A stretch of DNA of 64,000 bases from Terrimonas ginsenosidimutans (lineage in GTDB: Bacteria > Bacteroidota > Bacteroidia > Chitinophagales > Chitinophagaceae): contig NZ_JAKLTR010000004.1 in NCBI RefSeq assembly GCF_022012415.1, forward strand, positions 248,001 through 312,000, written 5' to 3'. A model generated the notes under the pieces. It did no database searches and was not told the origin of the DNA. It saw only the letters and a program-made list of their open reading frames with translations. Each line of letters starts with the position of its first letter. The stretch's first letter is position 1. Shown one piece after another: positions 1-8,832 of this stretch. The position numbers and the translations under genes were made by a program.

Positions 1-245
1 TCTCCCTGACTTCCTTTTTTAAAAGACGCAGTTTCAGCATGAGTATCTTGTACAGCATTCAGCCATTCTTCTTCCAGCTCAACCAGGGCAATCCGATAAC
101 AGCCAGTTCGCTGTAACAATATAGATGTTACAAGAAACACGTCAGGAGGCCAAAGCAGCCAATCCTGGAATAAACTATCCTCTCTCTTTCCTACAAGGGA
201 TGAAATGAAATCCCGGACAAATAAAGTGTTTTCTCCCGCACTCAT
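1..245 (-). CDS. Partial unknown protein, N-terminus only (gene runs off the left edge)
   Basis: I do not recognise this gene. The minus strand opens with ATG at 243-245 and stays open for 81 codons to the window edge, so only the N-terminal part is visible. It has an aromatic stretch (LFQDWLLWPPDVFLVTS) followed by RTGCYRIALVE, which reads like a conserved globular domain; there is no signal peptide or membrane segment. The frame is also open about 20 codons upstream of this ATG, so the start could be slightly earlier. The absence of any stop across 245 bases supports coding, but the function cannot be assigned from this fragment. Confidence 0.6.
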   Translation of the reverse strand, partial: MSAGENTLFVRDFISSLVGKREDSLFQDWLLWPPDVFLVTSILLQRTGCYRIALVELEEEWLNAVQDTHAETASFKKGSQG

Positions 246-638
246 AATGACGACCGTTTTATTACCACAATTGAAATAATTCAGTTTCAGGCGCAAATCC
301 CCGCTTCATAGTTAAACAGGCAGACACAGTAAACTTTTCATTGGGTGAATAGGTCATTCAATCACGTAACGTGACAGTATTGGAAAAGAGATCCAACTAT
401 CTTTCATCAAAAAGATACGGAAATTAAAAACCTGCACAAAAGGTATTTTATAGTTTTATCAGATCCACGCAAAAGGAGGGTTAATACACTTTTCATCTAG
501 GGTGATTTCACCCCCAACCCGTAACTTCCCACACAAACAAATTATCCGATCTGATATCACCCATTCTTTCTTAAAGTGATCGGAGTAAGTCCGCTTAAAG
601 TAGTTGAACTGGTCAATGGTCTTCTCTTCTGTTAACGC
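246..638. other. Intergenic gap without a recognisable gene
   Basis: I see no convincing coding frame, RNA or repeat here. It should contain the promoter of the left-edge gene, but no clear TAnnTTTG box could be placed. Confidence 0.5.
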
Positions 639-887
639 CTAAACGCTTCCATTTTTCCGGCTTCTTCGGGGGGGCTTATTCCACACAATCTTTGGCAACA
701 ACAGCTTAACCATCTGTCCAACATAAGTCTTCGGAAATGCCTCGCTGATCCCAAAACTATCAGGCTCTTTCGGCGGACAAACATACGTCCCAAAGATCAG
801 ATCCATCAGCGGTGAAATATTCGCATAATTCCATACTAATTTAATTGCCTTGTCCGGAAAAAAGTCCCAACGCTCCGCTGTTAACAT
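639..887 (-). pseudogene. C-terminal remnant of a fatty acid hydroxylase / sterol desaturase family protein
   Basis: The 82-codon frame ends with a segment containing WNYANISPLMDLIFGTYV, which resembles the conserved C-terminal region of the fatty acid hydroxylase superfamily (pattern N-x-G-N-x-x-x-x-D-x-x-F-G-T-Y). Members of that family are about 250-350 residues, with four membrane segments and eight His ligands that bind a di-iron centre. None of the His boxes is present, and the frame is closed by a stop about 45 bases upstream of the ATG. I read this as a decayed gene end, not a working enzyme. The family call rests on one motif and is moderate. Confidence 0.45.
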
Positions 888-1007
888 CCAGAAAGAACAA
901 AATCGAAAATATATGATCTGGGAGTAGCCTCATCCAGTCATGATTTTTATTAAACAATCTCATCCGGATCATTCGCATGCGCCTAAAAAAACTGCATTCA
1001 ATTCCAC

Positions 1008-1736
1008 TTATGACATCGCCGACAACTTCATTGCCATCACCGCAATCACAGAAGCCAACACTACCAGTATCCACCACATACTCCGTTTAGTTTTGCTATT
1101 TATATTTTTGCTGGTGATAGTTTTGATGAAACTCCACGTCATCAATGCAACCAGTCCGGTTCCTGCTACTACAACAACAATCTTATTATTCACACCGTAA
1201 ACACAAAGCATAAGTCCGATGGTCAGCAGCAAGACCAGACCCTGATATTTCTCAAGGAGGGATGTACTGGACTTTTCACTGAACGGGCGGATCTGGCTTA
1301 AGAGCGCTTCCAGCGTCGAAACATTGTCGATCTGTGGCGGGATAAAAATCAGATCACCTGAATTCCTTCCTTTAATCAAAAAAGCACCTTTCTTCGTTTT
1401 GATAATGCTATTAATATCGTTGAAGTAGATCGAAATTGTTGGCGTATTCAGCTGCTCCCGCGTAATCAGGTTGTTTGTAATGGTCAGCGTATAACTCTCC
1501 AGCAATGCTTTTTGCTTTCTTATTGCGCTATAGATCCCAGCCCCAAAAGCAAGCGCTATGAAAACAATCATTATCAGAAACGTCGTTATTCCTGAGCCAG
1601 CAATCTTTTCTTTCGAATTAGATATGCTGACGATCACTGCCCCGATCATCACAACGCTCATCAAAGGAATTATACGGTTCAACATTTGCTTTTTTAAAAC
1701 ATTGATCCCGTCACGGTTGATCTTAAAAACTTGCAT
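1008..1736 (-). CDS. Uncharacterised integral membrane protein with a PH-like cytosolic middle
   Basis: 242 residues starting at ATG 1734-1736. Two hydrophobic segments lie near the N-terminus (about residues 23-38 and 50-70) and two near the C-terminus (about 167-200 and 222-240). Between them is a soluble, beta-rich stretch of about 90 residues (LTITNNLITRE, then FNDINSIIKTKKGAFLI). That arrangement resembles small membrane proteins carrying a bacterial PH-like (YcxB type) domain, but this is inference from pattern only. It is followed downstream by the hydroxylase remnant and preceded by an acidic hypothetical gene; no operon partner suggests a function. Confidence 0.7.
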   Translation of the reverse strand: MQVFKINRDGINVLKKQMLNRIIPLMSVVMIGAVIVSISNSKEKIAGSGITTFLIMIVFIALAFGAGIYSAIRKQKALLESYTLTITNNLITREQLNTPTISIYFNDINSIIKTKKGAFLIKGRNSGDLIFIPPQIDNVSTLEALLSQIRPFSEKSSTSLLEKYQGLVLLLTIGLMLCVYGVNNKIVVVVAGTGLVALMTWSFIKTITSKNINSKTKRSMWWILVVLASVIAVMAMKLSAMS

Positions 1737-1801
1737 TTTCTTAAAATTTTAGAACACTCAATACGGCAATAGTACAGCGTGCTTCCTGCATTGGCAGTTC
1801 C

Positions 1802-2314
1802 TCAGGCTTTGCTTAGTGCACGTTCAAGAACATCGAGGTTGATAAGATATTCGCCTGCATGCTCCCAGTTATCCAGAACTTTCGCCCAAACTCTCTGCCT
1901 GTCGATAGCCAGTTGTATGACTGGCTTGTTCTCCGCTTCGATAATCCCTTCATCTACCAACTGCGCAAAACCAGTTGCGATTACTGAGACGTCGAGGGTG
2001 AAAATATACTGATGATCATCAAATGCTTCATCTTCGACTGCTTCTGCCACTGTCGAAGGGTCTGTAAGAGAATCGTTATATTCGGCAAAATCCATTTCTC
2101 CCACACTCTCTATCACCCATTTCATGCATTCTATAGTAGGAGCATCAGGATACTGGGTTCTCCATGTCCTGAACTCTGCCAGCGCTGTATCCCCCTCATC
2201 TGACCCAAACGGAGCAAGTTCATCTACACAACTCCAAAAGAATTCTTCAGGGATAAGGGCTTTCGCCCTGTCATGCGCGAACTCTATGTCAATACCATAC
2301 TTTTCTTCGTCCAT
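1802..2314 (-). CDS. Conserved-looking acidic hypothetical protein, cytoplasmic
   Basis: 170 residues, strongly acidic, with many aromatic residues (FFWSCVDELAPFGSDEGD near residue 27, then FRTWRTQYPDAP). There is no signal peptide, membrane segment or catalytic motif I can name. It sits 65 bases upstream of the membrane protein gene on the same strand and could be co-transcribed with it. The composition suggests a soluble accessory or immunity-like protein, but nothing decides this. Gene reality is well supported by length and a clean ATG start; function is unknown. Confidence 0.65.
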   Translation of the reverse strand: MDEEKYGIDIEFAHDRAKALIPEEFFWSCVDELAPFGSDEGDTALAEFRTWRTQYPDAPTIECMKWVIESVGEMDFAEYNDSLTDPSTVAEAVEDEAFDDHQYIFTLDVSVIATGFAQLVDEGIIEAENKPVIQLAIDRQRVWAKVLDNWEHAGEYLINLDVLERALSKA

Positions 2315-2384
2315 AAATAAGTTGTTATAGCTTAAAGGTTATTATTGATTCTGTATGCTGCTCAATCATGATAGTTATGAAATT

Positions 2385-2831
2385 TTATCTCTCTTTCGTT
2401 TTTATTTTTGAAATTGTCTGACCGGCACAATCCGAAAAGGTACCCCTATCCTTTAAAGAAAATTGGATCGCTTCTTTTATTAAAGCCTTGGTTTCCGCAT
2501 TTCTATAATCACTCTTTTTCTCCACATCAATATGCCGTATCAATTTCCCCGTCCCGGTCAGCAATTTTCCAGGGTCTTTCAGAAGTGTTCCCTTATTGAA
2601 TCCCAGGTTTAAGTGATTTGAATAAATTGGGATCATGCAAAAAGCATCCTGCAATTTATCAGAAGTTGTAAATACGGCGGTCAACGCGTGCGTATGATAA
2701 ATTAACTCATTACAATCTTTGCTTTGTTCCAGGACAAATTCTCTCAGATCAGTAAAAAGATCGATCAGCACTTTGTCTTTAAAGTCCAGTAAAGAACGAA
2801 AGTCTGGATGTATAGGTCGTTTCTTTGGCAT
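2385..2831 (-). CDS. DUF1801-type (YdhG-like) small protein
   Basis: 148 residues. The central part (YHTHALTAVFTT, MIPIYSNHLNLGFNKG, DPGKLLTGTGKLIRHIDV) matches the fold signature of DUF1801 proteins, where a beta sheet with the G-x-G-K-L-I-R-H element is conserved. These are small cytosolic proteins of unknown biochemical role, common in Bacteroidota. The lysine-rich C-terminus (SKIKTKER) is probably disordered. It stands alone, with gaps of about 70 bases downstream and 50 bases upstream to its neighbours on the same strand. The family call is by recognition; no function should be inferred beyond it. Confidence 0.75.
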   Translation of the reverse strand: MPKKRPIHPDFRSLLDFKDKVLIDLFTDLREFVLEQSKDCNELIYHTHALTAVFTTSDKLQDAFCMIPIYSNHLNLGFNKGTLLKDPGKLLTGTGKLIRHIDVEKKSDYRNAETKALIKEAIQFSLKDRGTFSDCAGQTISKIKTKER

Positions 2832-2881
2832 ATTCCTGTTATGAGGTTTTTACTGTTTATCAGTAATGGTGCATCAGTCGC

Positions 2882-3058
2882 TTACTTGTTATTCGGATCT
2901 TCATCAAACTGAGGCATGTGAACCTGTCCTAATCATTCTGGGTCTATCTCTTTCAGATCGATGGAGAAAGAGGGAAATAAAATATCCGCATGCTCTTTAA
3001 CTTTGTCAGCAGAAACATCTGACGAGGCTGGAAACAATTTACTATAGGATGGCAGCAT
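2882..3058 (-). pseudogene. Short open frame interrupted by an in-frame TGA
   Basis: From ATG at 3056-3058 the frame reads 41 codons (MLPSYSKLFPASSDVSADK at the start, SIDLKEIDPE at the end), meets TGA at 2933-2935, then continues in the same frame for 16 codons (LGQVHMPQFDEDPNNK) to TAA at 2882-2884. The continuation is of similar acidic, polar character, so this may be one small gene broken by a single nonsense change. I do not recognise the family. It could also be non-coding. Confidence 0.3.
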
Positions 3059-3100
3059 GGTCAAGGTTTATTTAAATTCAAAATATTACCCCGGGGCTGA

Positions 3101-3943
3101 TCAGATTTTTCGGGAAAATCGTTTGAGTTTTTCCTTTTCTGTTGTACTTAAACTATCCATTCCCTTCCTGCCTATTTTATCGAGGATATCGTCTATCTCC
3201 CTTTGACTGTTCATCTTCTCTTCATTGTACTTATGATCTATCGAATAGTAATTCTTCTGTGTCTTGAAATAAAAATTATCGATCAGCAAGGCATGTGGCT
3301 TTGTGATGATCAGAACAATAAAAGCAATTGCCGGAACCAGGATGATCAGAATTGTCAGGTAATTTTCGGAGAACGCAGCCGGCTCTAAAATCAAAGCAAC
3401 CGCCATTCCTATCAATGCACCGCCCAGGTGTGCTTCGTGTCCGATATTGTCTTTATTCGATCTGATCCCGTAAATAGAATAGGCTACATATACAACACCG
3501 TATACCCAGCCTGGAATAGATACCGGAAGAAAGAAGAAGCCAACTCCGATTCCCGGAAACAATGCAATAGCAGCAAAGATAATTCCGCACACGGCACCTG
3601 ATGCACCAACGGCACTGTAGCTGCCATGGTTTCTATGAATAAATAACGAAAGCAGACTTCCTCCAATTAAACTTACAAAGTAAATGATCAAAAATCTGAA
3701 GCTGCCAAGCGTATATTCAATTGCTCCGCTGAAAAGCAACAGACTGATCATATTGAAAATAAGATGAGTCCAGTTCACATGCAAAAATCCTGACGTAATT
3801 AATCGCTTGTAATCCCTATGAACAAGTATCTTATCAACTTCGAATTTGTACCCTTCAAAAAAGGACTGGTTGGTGAATCCTTTATATGAAAAGGCAATAT
3901 TTGCGGCGATCAGTATCAGGCTTATAATTCCGGTATCTGTCAT
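3101..3943 (-). CDS. Rhomboid family intramembrane serine protease
   Basis: 280 residues with six to seven predicted membrane helices. The catalytic serine is in GASGAVCG (Ser115) and the catalytic histidine in HEAHLGG (His172); the upstream H-V-N-W-T-H-L-I-F-N-M stretch matches the helix-2 His/Asn region that shapes the oxyanion site. This Ser-His dyad cleaves membrane-spanning substrates within the bilayer. The last 60 residues form a charged cytosolic tail (NSQREIDDILDKIGRKGMDS) that resembles the C-terminal tail of many Bacteroidota rhomboids. The substrate is unknown. It is a single gene with no obvious operon partner. Confidence 0.93.
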   Translation of the reverse strand: MTDTGIISLILIAANIAFSYKGFTNQSFFEGYKFEVDKILVHRDYKRLITSGFLHVNWTHLIFNMISLLLFSGAIEYTLGSFRFLIIYFVSLIGGSLLSLFIHRNHGSYSAVGASGAVCGIIFAAIALFPGIGVGFFFLPVSIPGWVYGVVYVAYSIYGIRSNKDNIGHEAHLGGALIGMAVALILEPAAFSENYLTILIILVPAIAFIVLIITKPHALLIDNFYFKTQKNYYSIDHKYNEEKMNSQREIDDILDKIGRKGMDSLSTTEKEKLKRFSRKI

Positions 3944-4004
3944 TATAGTTGCAGTTAAACTTTCAGCAAGATTTGATCATTTTTAGAACGTAAACGAAAT
4001 GACT

Positions 4005-5303
4005 CTACTCAATTACTGAATCATTATGCTCTTTAAGCGCCCTGGATTTGTAAATATATTTTTGTCCTTCTTCGAGATTCCCCAATTTAAGATTGGCTTG
4101 TCCAAGATAGAAATTAATAAGCTCCGTTTTAGGGTCTCTTTTTTCGGCTTCCTGAAAATGGTATAGTGCTTTTTCAAATTCACTTGTCGCCAGATAGTAG
4201 GCGCCCAGATTTCTCCATGAGTAAGAATTATCAGGATTCATTTCGAATGAATGATCCAGGTCCACAAACGCATTATCCAGATCCCCAAGCTGAAGTCTAC
4301 AATATCCCCGGTTATTATATGGGTAATCCCAGTACGGGGAAATTGCAATCGCAGTAGTAAATTGTTCTATCGCCTCTGGATATTTCTTTTGTTGAAGCAA
4401 AGCATACCCTATAGTATTAAATGCCCAGACATCTTTCGGATTAGACTCAACAAGTTTCTTACTTGTTTCAATTACATCATGAAAGTCTCTCCTGTCAAAG
4501 CCATCGGTAATTTTTCTTCCGGTTTCAAAAACCCTTTCAGTTGCTTCCACTATCGTTTTCGTTAAAGTAGTATTATTGGTCTTACTTAAGAATTCAAAAT
4601 CTTTGCGGAAAAGATCCCTGGTATTGGCGTTCAATATCGATTCATAATTATCTGCATTGCCTCCGGTTATATAACAGATCAAAGCATTGGCATAACTTAT
4701 TAACTGATTGGGGAGATACCCCGACCGGCTGATCCAGTAACCGTCTGTTGTTTGAACACTATTTGCAACGAAAACCCCAAATCCGAAAAAGATGCTTACC
4801 AAATCAGTAAGAGGTTCCATGTTTGGGTCATTTGCACTTATGTATTTTCCTCCAAGAAGTTTTACATGGGCAAGTTCATGCGCCATAACAGCGATGAGCA
4901 ATTCCGGATTTTCGAGATTCGATTTTGCCAATTGAATCCTGAACCGTTTTTCCTCTGTTGTGTAAATCTGAGTATATGTTCCTCCCGGTTCATTGGCCGG
5001 ACCAATAGGCATCCATGCCGTCGTCCATTGTTTTGACTTGATGTCATCAAAGAACTTTACGATGATCTCATTCGGTTTCAGCCCCCAGTAGTTGCACATC
5101 TGCTCAAATAATTGCTGAAATTGCTCCGGATCTTTTAAATTCTTATATGGAAAGTTTGTTGTTCCCGGAGTAATAAACGGCCTTGCATTCAGTTGTTGAA
5201 ACCCAAAGACTTCAATAAACCAGATAATACTTCTTTCTATCCACTCCTTGTCTTCAGGAGTTACCGTTGGCTGATATTTTTTTTTGCTGAATAATCCAAA
5301 CAT
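4005..5303 (-). CDS. HExxH metalloprotease-like protein with C-terminal TPR repeats
   Basis: I place the start at ATG 5301-5303 (MFGLFSKKK), 20 codons inside the longest frame, because upstream residues look non-coding. The N-terminal half holds LIAVMAHELAHVKLLGG, a zinc-binding HExxH site (His142-His146). About residues 300-430 are at least three TPR units (WAFNTIGYALLQQKKYPEA, YPYNNRGYCRLQLGDLDNA, YSWRNLGAYYLATSEFEKA), which normally mediate protein contacts. There is no signal peptide, so the protein is probably cytosolic. The family is not one I can name; the metal site and TPR array are clear. A third metal ligand is not obvious, although E167 or D170 after the motif (PNMEPLTDLVSIFFG) is a candidate. 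Confidence 0.8.
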   Translation of the reverse strand: MFGLFSKKKYQPTVTPEDKEWIERSIIWFIEVFGFQQLNARPFITPGTTNFPYKNLKDPEQFQQLFEQMCNYWGLKPNEIIVKFFDDIKSKQWTTAWMPIGPANEPGGTYTQIYTTEEKRFRIQLAKSNLENPELLIAVMAHELAHVKLLGGKYISANDPNMEPLTDLVSIFFGFGVFVANSVQTTDGYWISRSGYLPNQLISYANALICYITGGNADNYESILNANTRDLFRKDFEFLSKTNNTTLTKTIVEATERVFETGRKITDGFDRRDFHDVIETSKKLVESNPKDVWAFNTIGYALLQQKKYPEAIEQFTTAIAISPYWDYPYNNRGYCRLQLGDLDNAFVDLDHSFEMNPDNSYSWRNLGAYYLATSEFEKALYHFQEAEKRDPKTELINFYLGQANLKLGNLEEGQKYIYKSRALKEHNDSVIE

Positions 5304-5797
5304 ATTGAGTTCTTTGTAAATATTGCTTGTAACGCTAAAGCAACAATACGTTGATATTATCATTGCTGTTCCTCATCTATCCGGAAGCGCAAAGTGGCTC
5401 CGAATAGTATTACGCATAGTAAACTGTAGCATTCTCTTCAACTGCATGCCATTCATCATCCATACTTTCGTTTCTTCAATCGGTTATTTTCTGCAGTTCT
5501 TTTCAGTACACTCCGTACACCTAAGCGACCAGGCATACAACCCGAAACTCCCGGTTTCTAAATATCGGTAGCCGGACAAGGCTCTGAAGGCAGGGTGAAT
5601 TTAATTAATTCAGCGGCAATTGTCAATACCATCCCCGTGTCAGCCCGGATCTTTCACGTATTTTTTAAATCCAATGCCGTTTAATGATGTCCGCGGCAAC
5701 TGACTTCCTTTTGAGCGATGTGCTCCTTGCGTGTAAACAAAAAAAGACCCCCTGAAAAAATTGCTCAGGAGATCTTCTGATTAAAAATCTATCGGGA
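5304..5797. other. Intergenic gap with a terminator near its left-strand gene end
   Basis: This gap contains no supported gene. It holds the terminator of the exonuclease/phosphatase gene at 5740-5777; the rest shows no clear repeat or RNA. Confidence 0.5.
5740..5777 (-). terminator. Rho-independent terminator of the endonuclease/exonuclease/phosphatase gene
   Basis: On the minus strand AAGATCTCCTGA pairs with TCAGGGGGTCTT across a short A/T loop (12 bp with three G-T pairs), followed by a run of seven T. Confidence 0.8.
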
Positions 5798-6634
5798 TCA
5801 CTTTAACTCCACCACTGCCAACACCGGGAAATGATCGGAAGGATATTTTCCAAAATAAGTATCCGTCAACACTCCCCACTTGCTTGCTTCAAACTGCTTT
5901 GTCATAAAGATATGATCGATCACAGCGCTTCCCCGCGGTGTTCTGAACCCGTTCATCGATGAGTTATTCGCATAAGGGAATTTCACCTTCGTAAACACAT
6001 CGATCAATGAACCGGATGTTGCTATAGATTGATACCATTCACTGTCTCTTCCACCATTGAAATCTCCCGTCAGCAACACCGGGGCATTACCGGCAATCTC
6101 TTTGATCTTCTGCAAAATCAGCTTGCTGCTCTCCCGACGAGCTACGACACCCTGATGATCGAAATGAACATTGAATGCATAAAACTTCTTCTTCGTCTTT
6201 CTATCTTCCAGGTAGATCCAGGAACAGATCCTGTTGCAGCAGGTCGCGTCCCAACCTTTGCCCGGCTTATCAGGTGTTTCTGATAACCAGAAATCACCGC
6301 TCTTTAACAAAGTAAAACGATCTTTCTTGTAAAAGATCGCGGAATGTTCACCTGCATCTTTACCATCATCCCGGCCTTTACCATAACGCGCATATTGAGG
6401 CAGGGCAGTACTGATATCGTCCAGCTGATTCTTCAATCCCTCCTGTATACCCAGAATATCAAAGTCGTGAAAACGGATCAGGTTAGACACAACCGGTGCC
6501 CGGTCTACCCAAAGGTTACCGGAATCCCCCGGGTTATCAAAGCGAATATTAAAAGTGCCGATCGTTACTTTCTGTGCCTGCGCAGCGATCATTAAAAAGA
6601 AAGCCGCAGTCATCCACATGATCTTTAAATTCAT
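5798..6634 (-). CDS. Secreted endonuclease/exonuclease/phosphatase family protein
   Basis: 278 residues with an N-terminal signal peptide (MNLKIMWMTAAFFLMIAAQAQ). The fold motifs appear in order: TFNIRFDNPGD, GIQEGL (metal-binding Glu), NVHFDHQG, LLTGDFNG (Asp-Asn catalytic pair), AVIDHIFM and YPSDHFPV (catalytic Asp-His). These make up the DNase I-like hydrolase active site that cleaves phosphoester bonds with Mg2+. Secreted Bacteroidota members are often annotated as phosphodiesterases or nucleases; the true substrate cannot be told. Upstream lies a SusD remnant, so the gene may once have belonged to a nutrient-acquisition locus. The terminator at 5740-5777 ends the transcript. Confidence 0.92.
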   Translation of the reverse strand: MNLKIMWMTAAFFLMIAAQAQKVTIGTFNIRFDNPGDSGNLWVDRAPVVSNLIRFHDFDILGIQEGLKNQLDDISTALPQYARYGKGRDDGKDAGEHSAIFYKKDRFTLLKSGDFWLSETPDKPGKGWDATCCNRICSWIYLEDRKTKKKFYAFNVHFDHQGVVARRESSKLILQKIKEIAGNAPVLLTGDFNGGRDSEWYQSIATSGSLIDVFTKVKFPYANNSSMNGFRTPRGSAVIDHIFMTKQFEASKWGVLTDTYFGKYPSDHFPVLAVVELK

Positions 6635-6782
6635 TGGTAAAAATTTGTGATTATAGATACAGAACTTTGAAAGAATAAAGCGTTTAATAATTTGACATCA
6701 GGCAGCTATTCAATATCCAAACATAAAACTTTTAACCTTAAACTTTCAAACTCTTAAACTTTCAACCTATTTCCCTGCGCCA

Positions 6783-7354
6783 TTACTGGCATCCCGGATT
6801 CTGCAGCAGGTTCGGATTGCGCTGAAGATCGTTTAACGGGATCGGATAAAGGTAGTTTCGCTCATTCCATTCTCTTGGGATCTCCTTCATCCAGATCAAT
6901 TCACTGGAAGTGCCTTTCTCAATAATTGTGAATTCACCGCATTACCAATCCGCGCGGATACATCTACGTGTGTTACTCCGGCTACGGTTGGCGAAGGACG
7001 CGTTCCCCGAAAAAATGCAACATCCAGGATGCCATCCTCATTCAGATCCATTGGTGTGTTGAGTGATGGTACATAGAAGCCATTCCACTCCTGTGTCATG
7101 AGCTCAACTCTTTTCCATCTTAGGATATCGGCAAAGCGGAATCCTTCAAGGCTCAGTCCGATACCACGCTCCCTTCTTACTTCAAGGATCGTCGGATCGG
7201 TGATAAGGATAAAGAACCTGTTATCTCCTGGAAGATCATTTTTTTTCTCAGCAGCATCCGATATCACCGCTAATGATCCATGATCATGCAAGACGTCATT
7301 AGATTCCTGCAATAATTCCTTATCGTCCAGATCCTGTGTTGGGAAATCGAGCAT
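6783..7354 (-). pseudogene. C-terminal remnant of a RagB/SusD family outer-membrane lipoprotein, frameshifted
   Basis: The first frame (7354 to 6896) contains EVRRERGIGLSLEGFRFADI and LRWKR, the hallmark C-terminal region of SusD proteins. Near 6930-6940 the homology moves to another frame, which reads EFTIIEKGTSSELIWMKEI and ends with YLYPIPLNDLQRNPNLLQN-PGCQ before TAA at 6783-6785, the classic SusD C-terminus. So one frameshift separates two matching halves, and about 300 N-terminal residues of the usual 500 are absent. No SusC partner is nearby. SusD proteins bind glycans at the cell surface; this copy cannot be functional as read. Confidence 0.85.
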
Positions 7355-7455
7355 TGTGCTATTTTAGATCAGGAGTAGATCATTGGAGAACTTTTACTCA
7401 AACGATTTTTCTCTGCTGAATTATTTCTGTTGTTATTGACGAGCGAAACCTTGAT

Positions 7456-8241
7456 CTAGGTATCAGTTGTTACATCATCCCAATTCTGATTCATATATTG
7501 GATCAGCCAGTTCAGCGTATGATGTCGTTCAAAAACAACTCCCTTATCAAGCCGTCCCGGCATTGGCTTGCCTTCGAGATTCGCACTCACACAAGCCCAG
7601 TCGAAACGCAGGATCAGATCGGCCTGGTCAAGGATCTCTTTCTTCGACCTCAACCGAGCTTTTTGGCGGAAGCCTGATTCCTTAAGTTCATATATTATCT
7701 TTACATCGTCTCCTACATTGCATATTTTATCAGGAAAGCTTAAGCTGTCAACATACCCCAATGCCCATAGCAGAACGTGCAGGCTTTCATATCTCCAGAG
7801 GCCATCTATTTTCTGTTGCTCCGTTGCCTGCTTTGCCGTTGCGTATGCTTTTTCATTGGGTGATAACTTAGCTGAAATACCATAGTCTTTGTCCATCTTG
7901 TCCAACTGTTCCTGTCCCAGACCTTCGCTTTTCAAGCCGATATAACAAAGAGCAAGGGCTCTGTCAACCACTTCATCCTGTGTTCTGAGCGTTACTTTTT
8001 CCTCGGGTTCTACAAAAAGAGAGTTGGGATTTTTATACACCGGAATGCCATTCGCCTTGCAAATGGCTTCCGATCTGGCTCGCCGCTCCGACTGATCCTT
8101 TGTGGCTGAAATATTGGTTACAGGTACCGTCACGGGTGTGTCGGACGGATCATCAGTATTTGTGCTGTCTGCCTCACCCTGACCACAGCTCAAAATGGTG
8201 AGCATGAATGCTGTTGCAAGTAGGTTCCTTGTTCGTTTCAT
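7456..8241 (-). CDS. Lipoprotein with a DUF4272 domain
   Basis: 261 residues. The N-terminus is a lipoprotein signal with lipobox LSCG (Cys19), followed by a Ser/Thr/Asp-rich linker to about residue 45. The rest matches the DUF4272 pattern: RSEAICKANGIPVYKNPN, LRTQDEVVDRALALCYIGL, YESLHVLLWALGYVD and the terminal RHHTLNWLI. DUF4272 proteins are usually cytosolic and uncharacterised, so a lipoprotein-anchored version is slightly unusual. It is a single minus-strand gene; the SusD remnant lies downstream. The family call is by motif; biochemical role unknown. Confidence 0.8.
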   Translation of the reverse strand: MKRTRNLLATAFMLTILSCGQGEADSTNTDDPSDTPVTVPVTNISATKDQSERRARSEAICKANGIPVYKNPNSLFVEPEEKVTLRTQDEVVDRALALCYIGLKSEGLGQEQLDKMDKDYGISAKLSPNEKAYATAKQATEQQKIDGLWRYESLHVLLWALGYVDSLSFPDKICNVGDDVKIIYELKESGFRQKARLRSKKEILDQADLILRFDWACVSANLEGKPMPGRLDKGVVFERHHTLNWLIQYMNQNWDDVTTDT

Positions 8242-8832
8242 TGTTTGCTGCTCTGGTATGAATTATAACTGGACTAATGTAATAATTTGTTTAGCTCTTT
8301 GGAAATCTTATCGAGTCATTCACGGAAGTAACAGATTGCTTTCAGCTATGCCGATCTAAGCGGCCAGGTTTCCAGGAGATCCGGGTTCAGTTGCAGGTAT
8401 GATTGATCATTATGCCGGCTGTGTTCCTGCTCCATCGCGTTAACCAGCTTACGATGTATTCCAAGAAGCTCATTGATTCAACTTCTTATTCAACTATTTA
8501 CATTCCTTTCCGATCTATTTTCCTGAGCTTTAATCCGGCGTGCGCCGGGGTAAAGACGAGATTTCAGGCTATTGGATCAACTGCTTAAAATCCTTACTCA
8601 ACTGTCTGTTTTTCATTCAATAAGCAAATAGTGATTCTATGCTGTTTTTTCTATGTATCCATATGTTATCCATATATTTTCCATATGTTATCCATACTAT
8701 ATCCATAATTAATTAAATATGGATAAAATACGGATATGTAATACTAAATTATTATAACTGGTATATTTATCTAAGATAGATAATTGCCAAATGCACTATA
8801 TCTACATGCCTTAACCTTTAAAATTCAACAGT
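8242..8832. other. Long intergenic gap; AT-rich TCCATA array at its right end
   Basis: No convincing gene is seen. The right third is very AT-rich and carries the TCCATA repeat array described separately, directly upstream of the conserved hypothetical gene at 8833. Confidence 0.5.
8656..8738. repeat. TCCATA direct array followed by inverted TGGATA copies
   Basis: Five copies of TCCATA occur with 5-7-base spacers between 8658 and 8707, then inverted copies (TATGGATA at about 8719, CGGATATG at about 8731). The array lies 95-175 bases before the start codon at 8833 and could be a multi-site operator or simply a slipped-strand repeat. Confidence 0.6.

Noticed and set aside
8403-8588. 61-codon plus-strand frame in the 591-bp gap
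   Set aside because: No motif, poor codon character and no start context; more likely chance.
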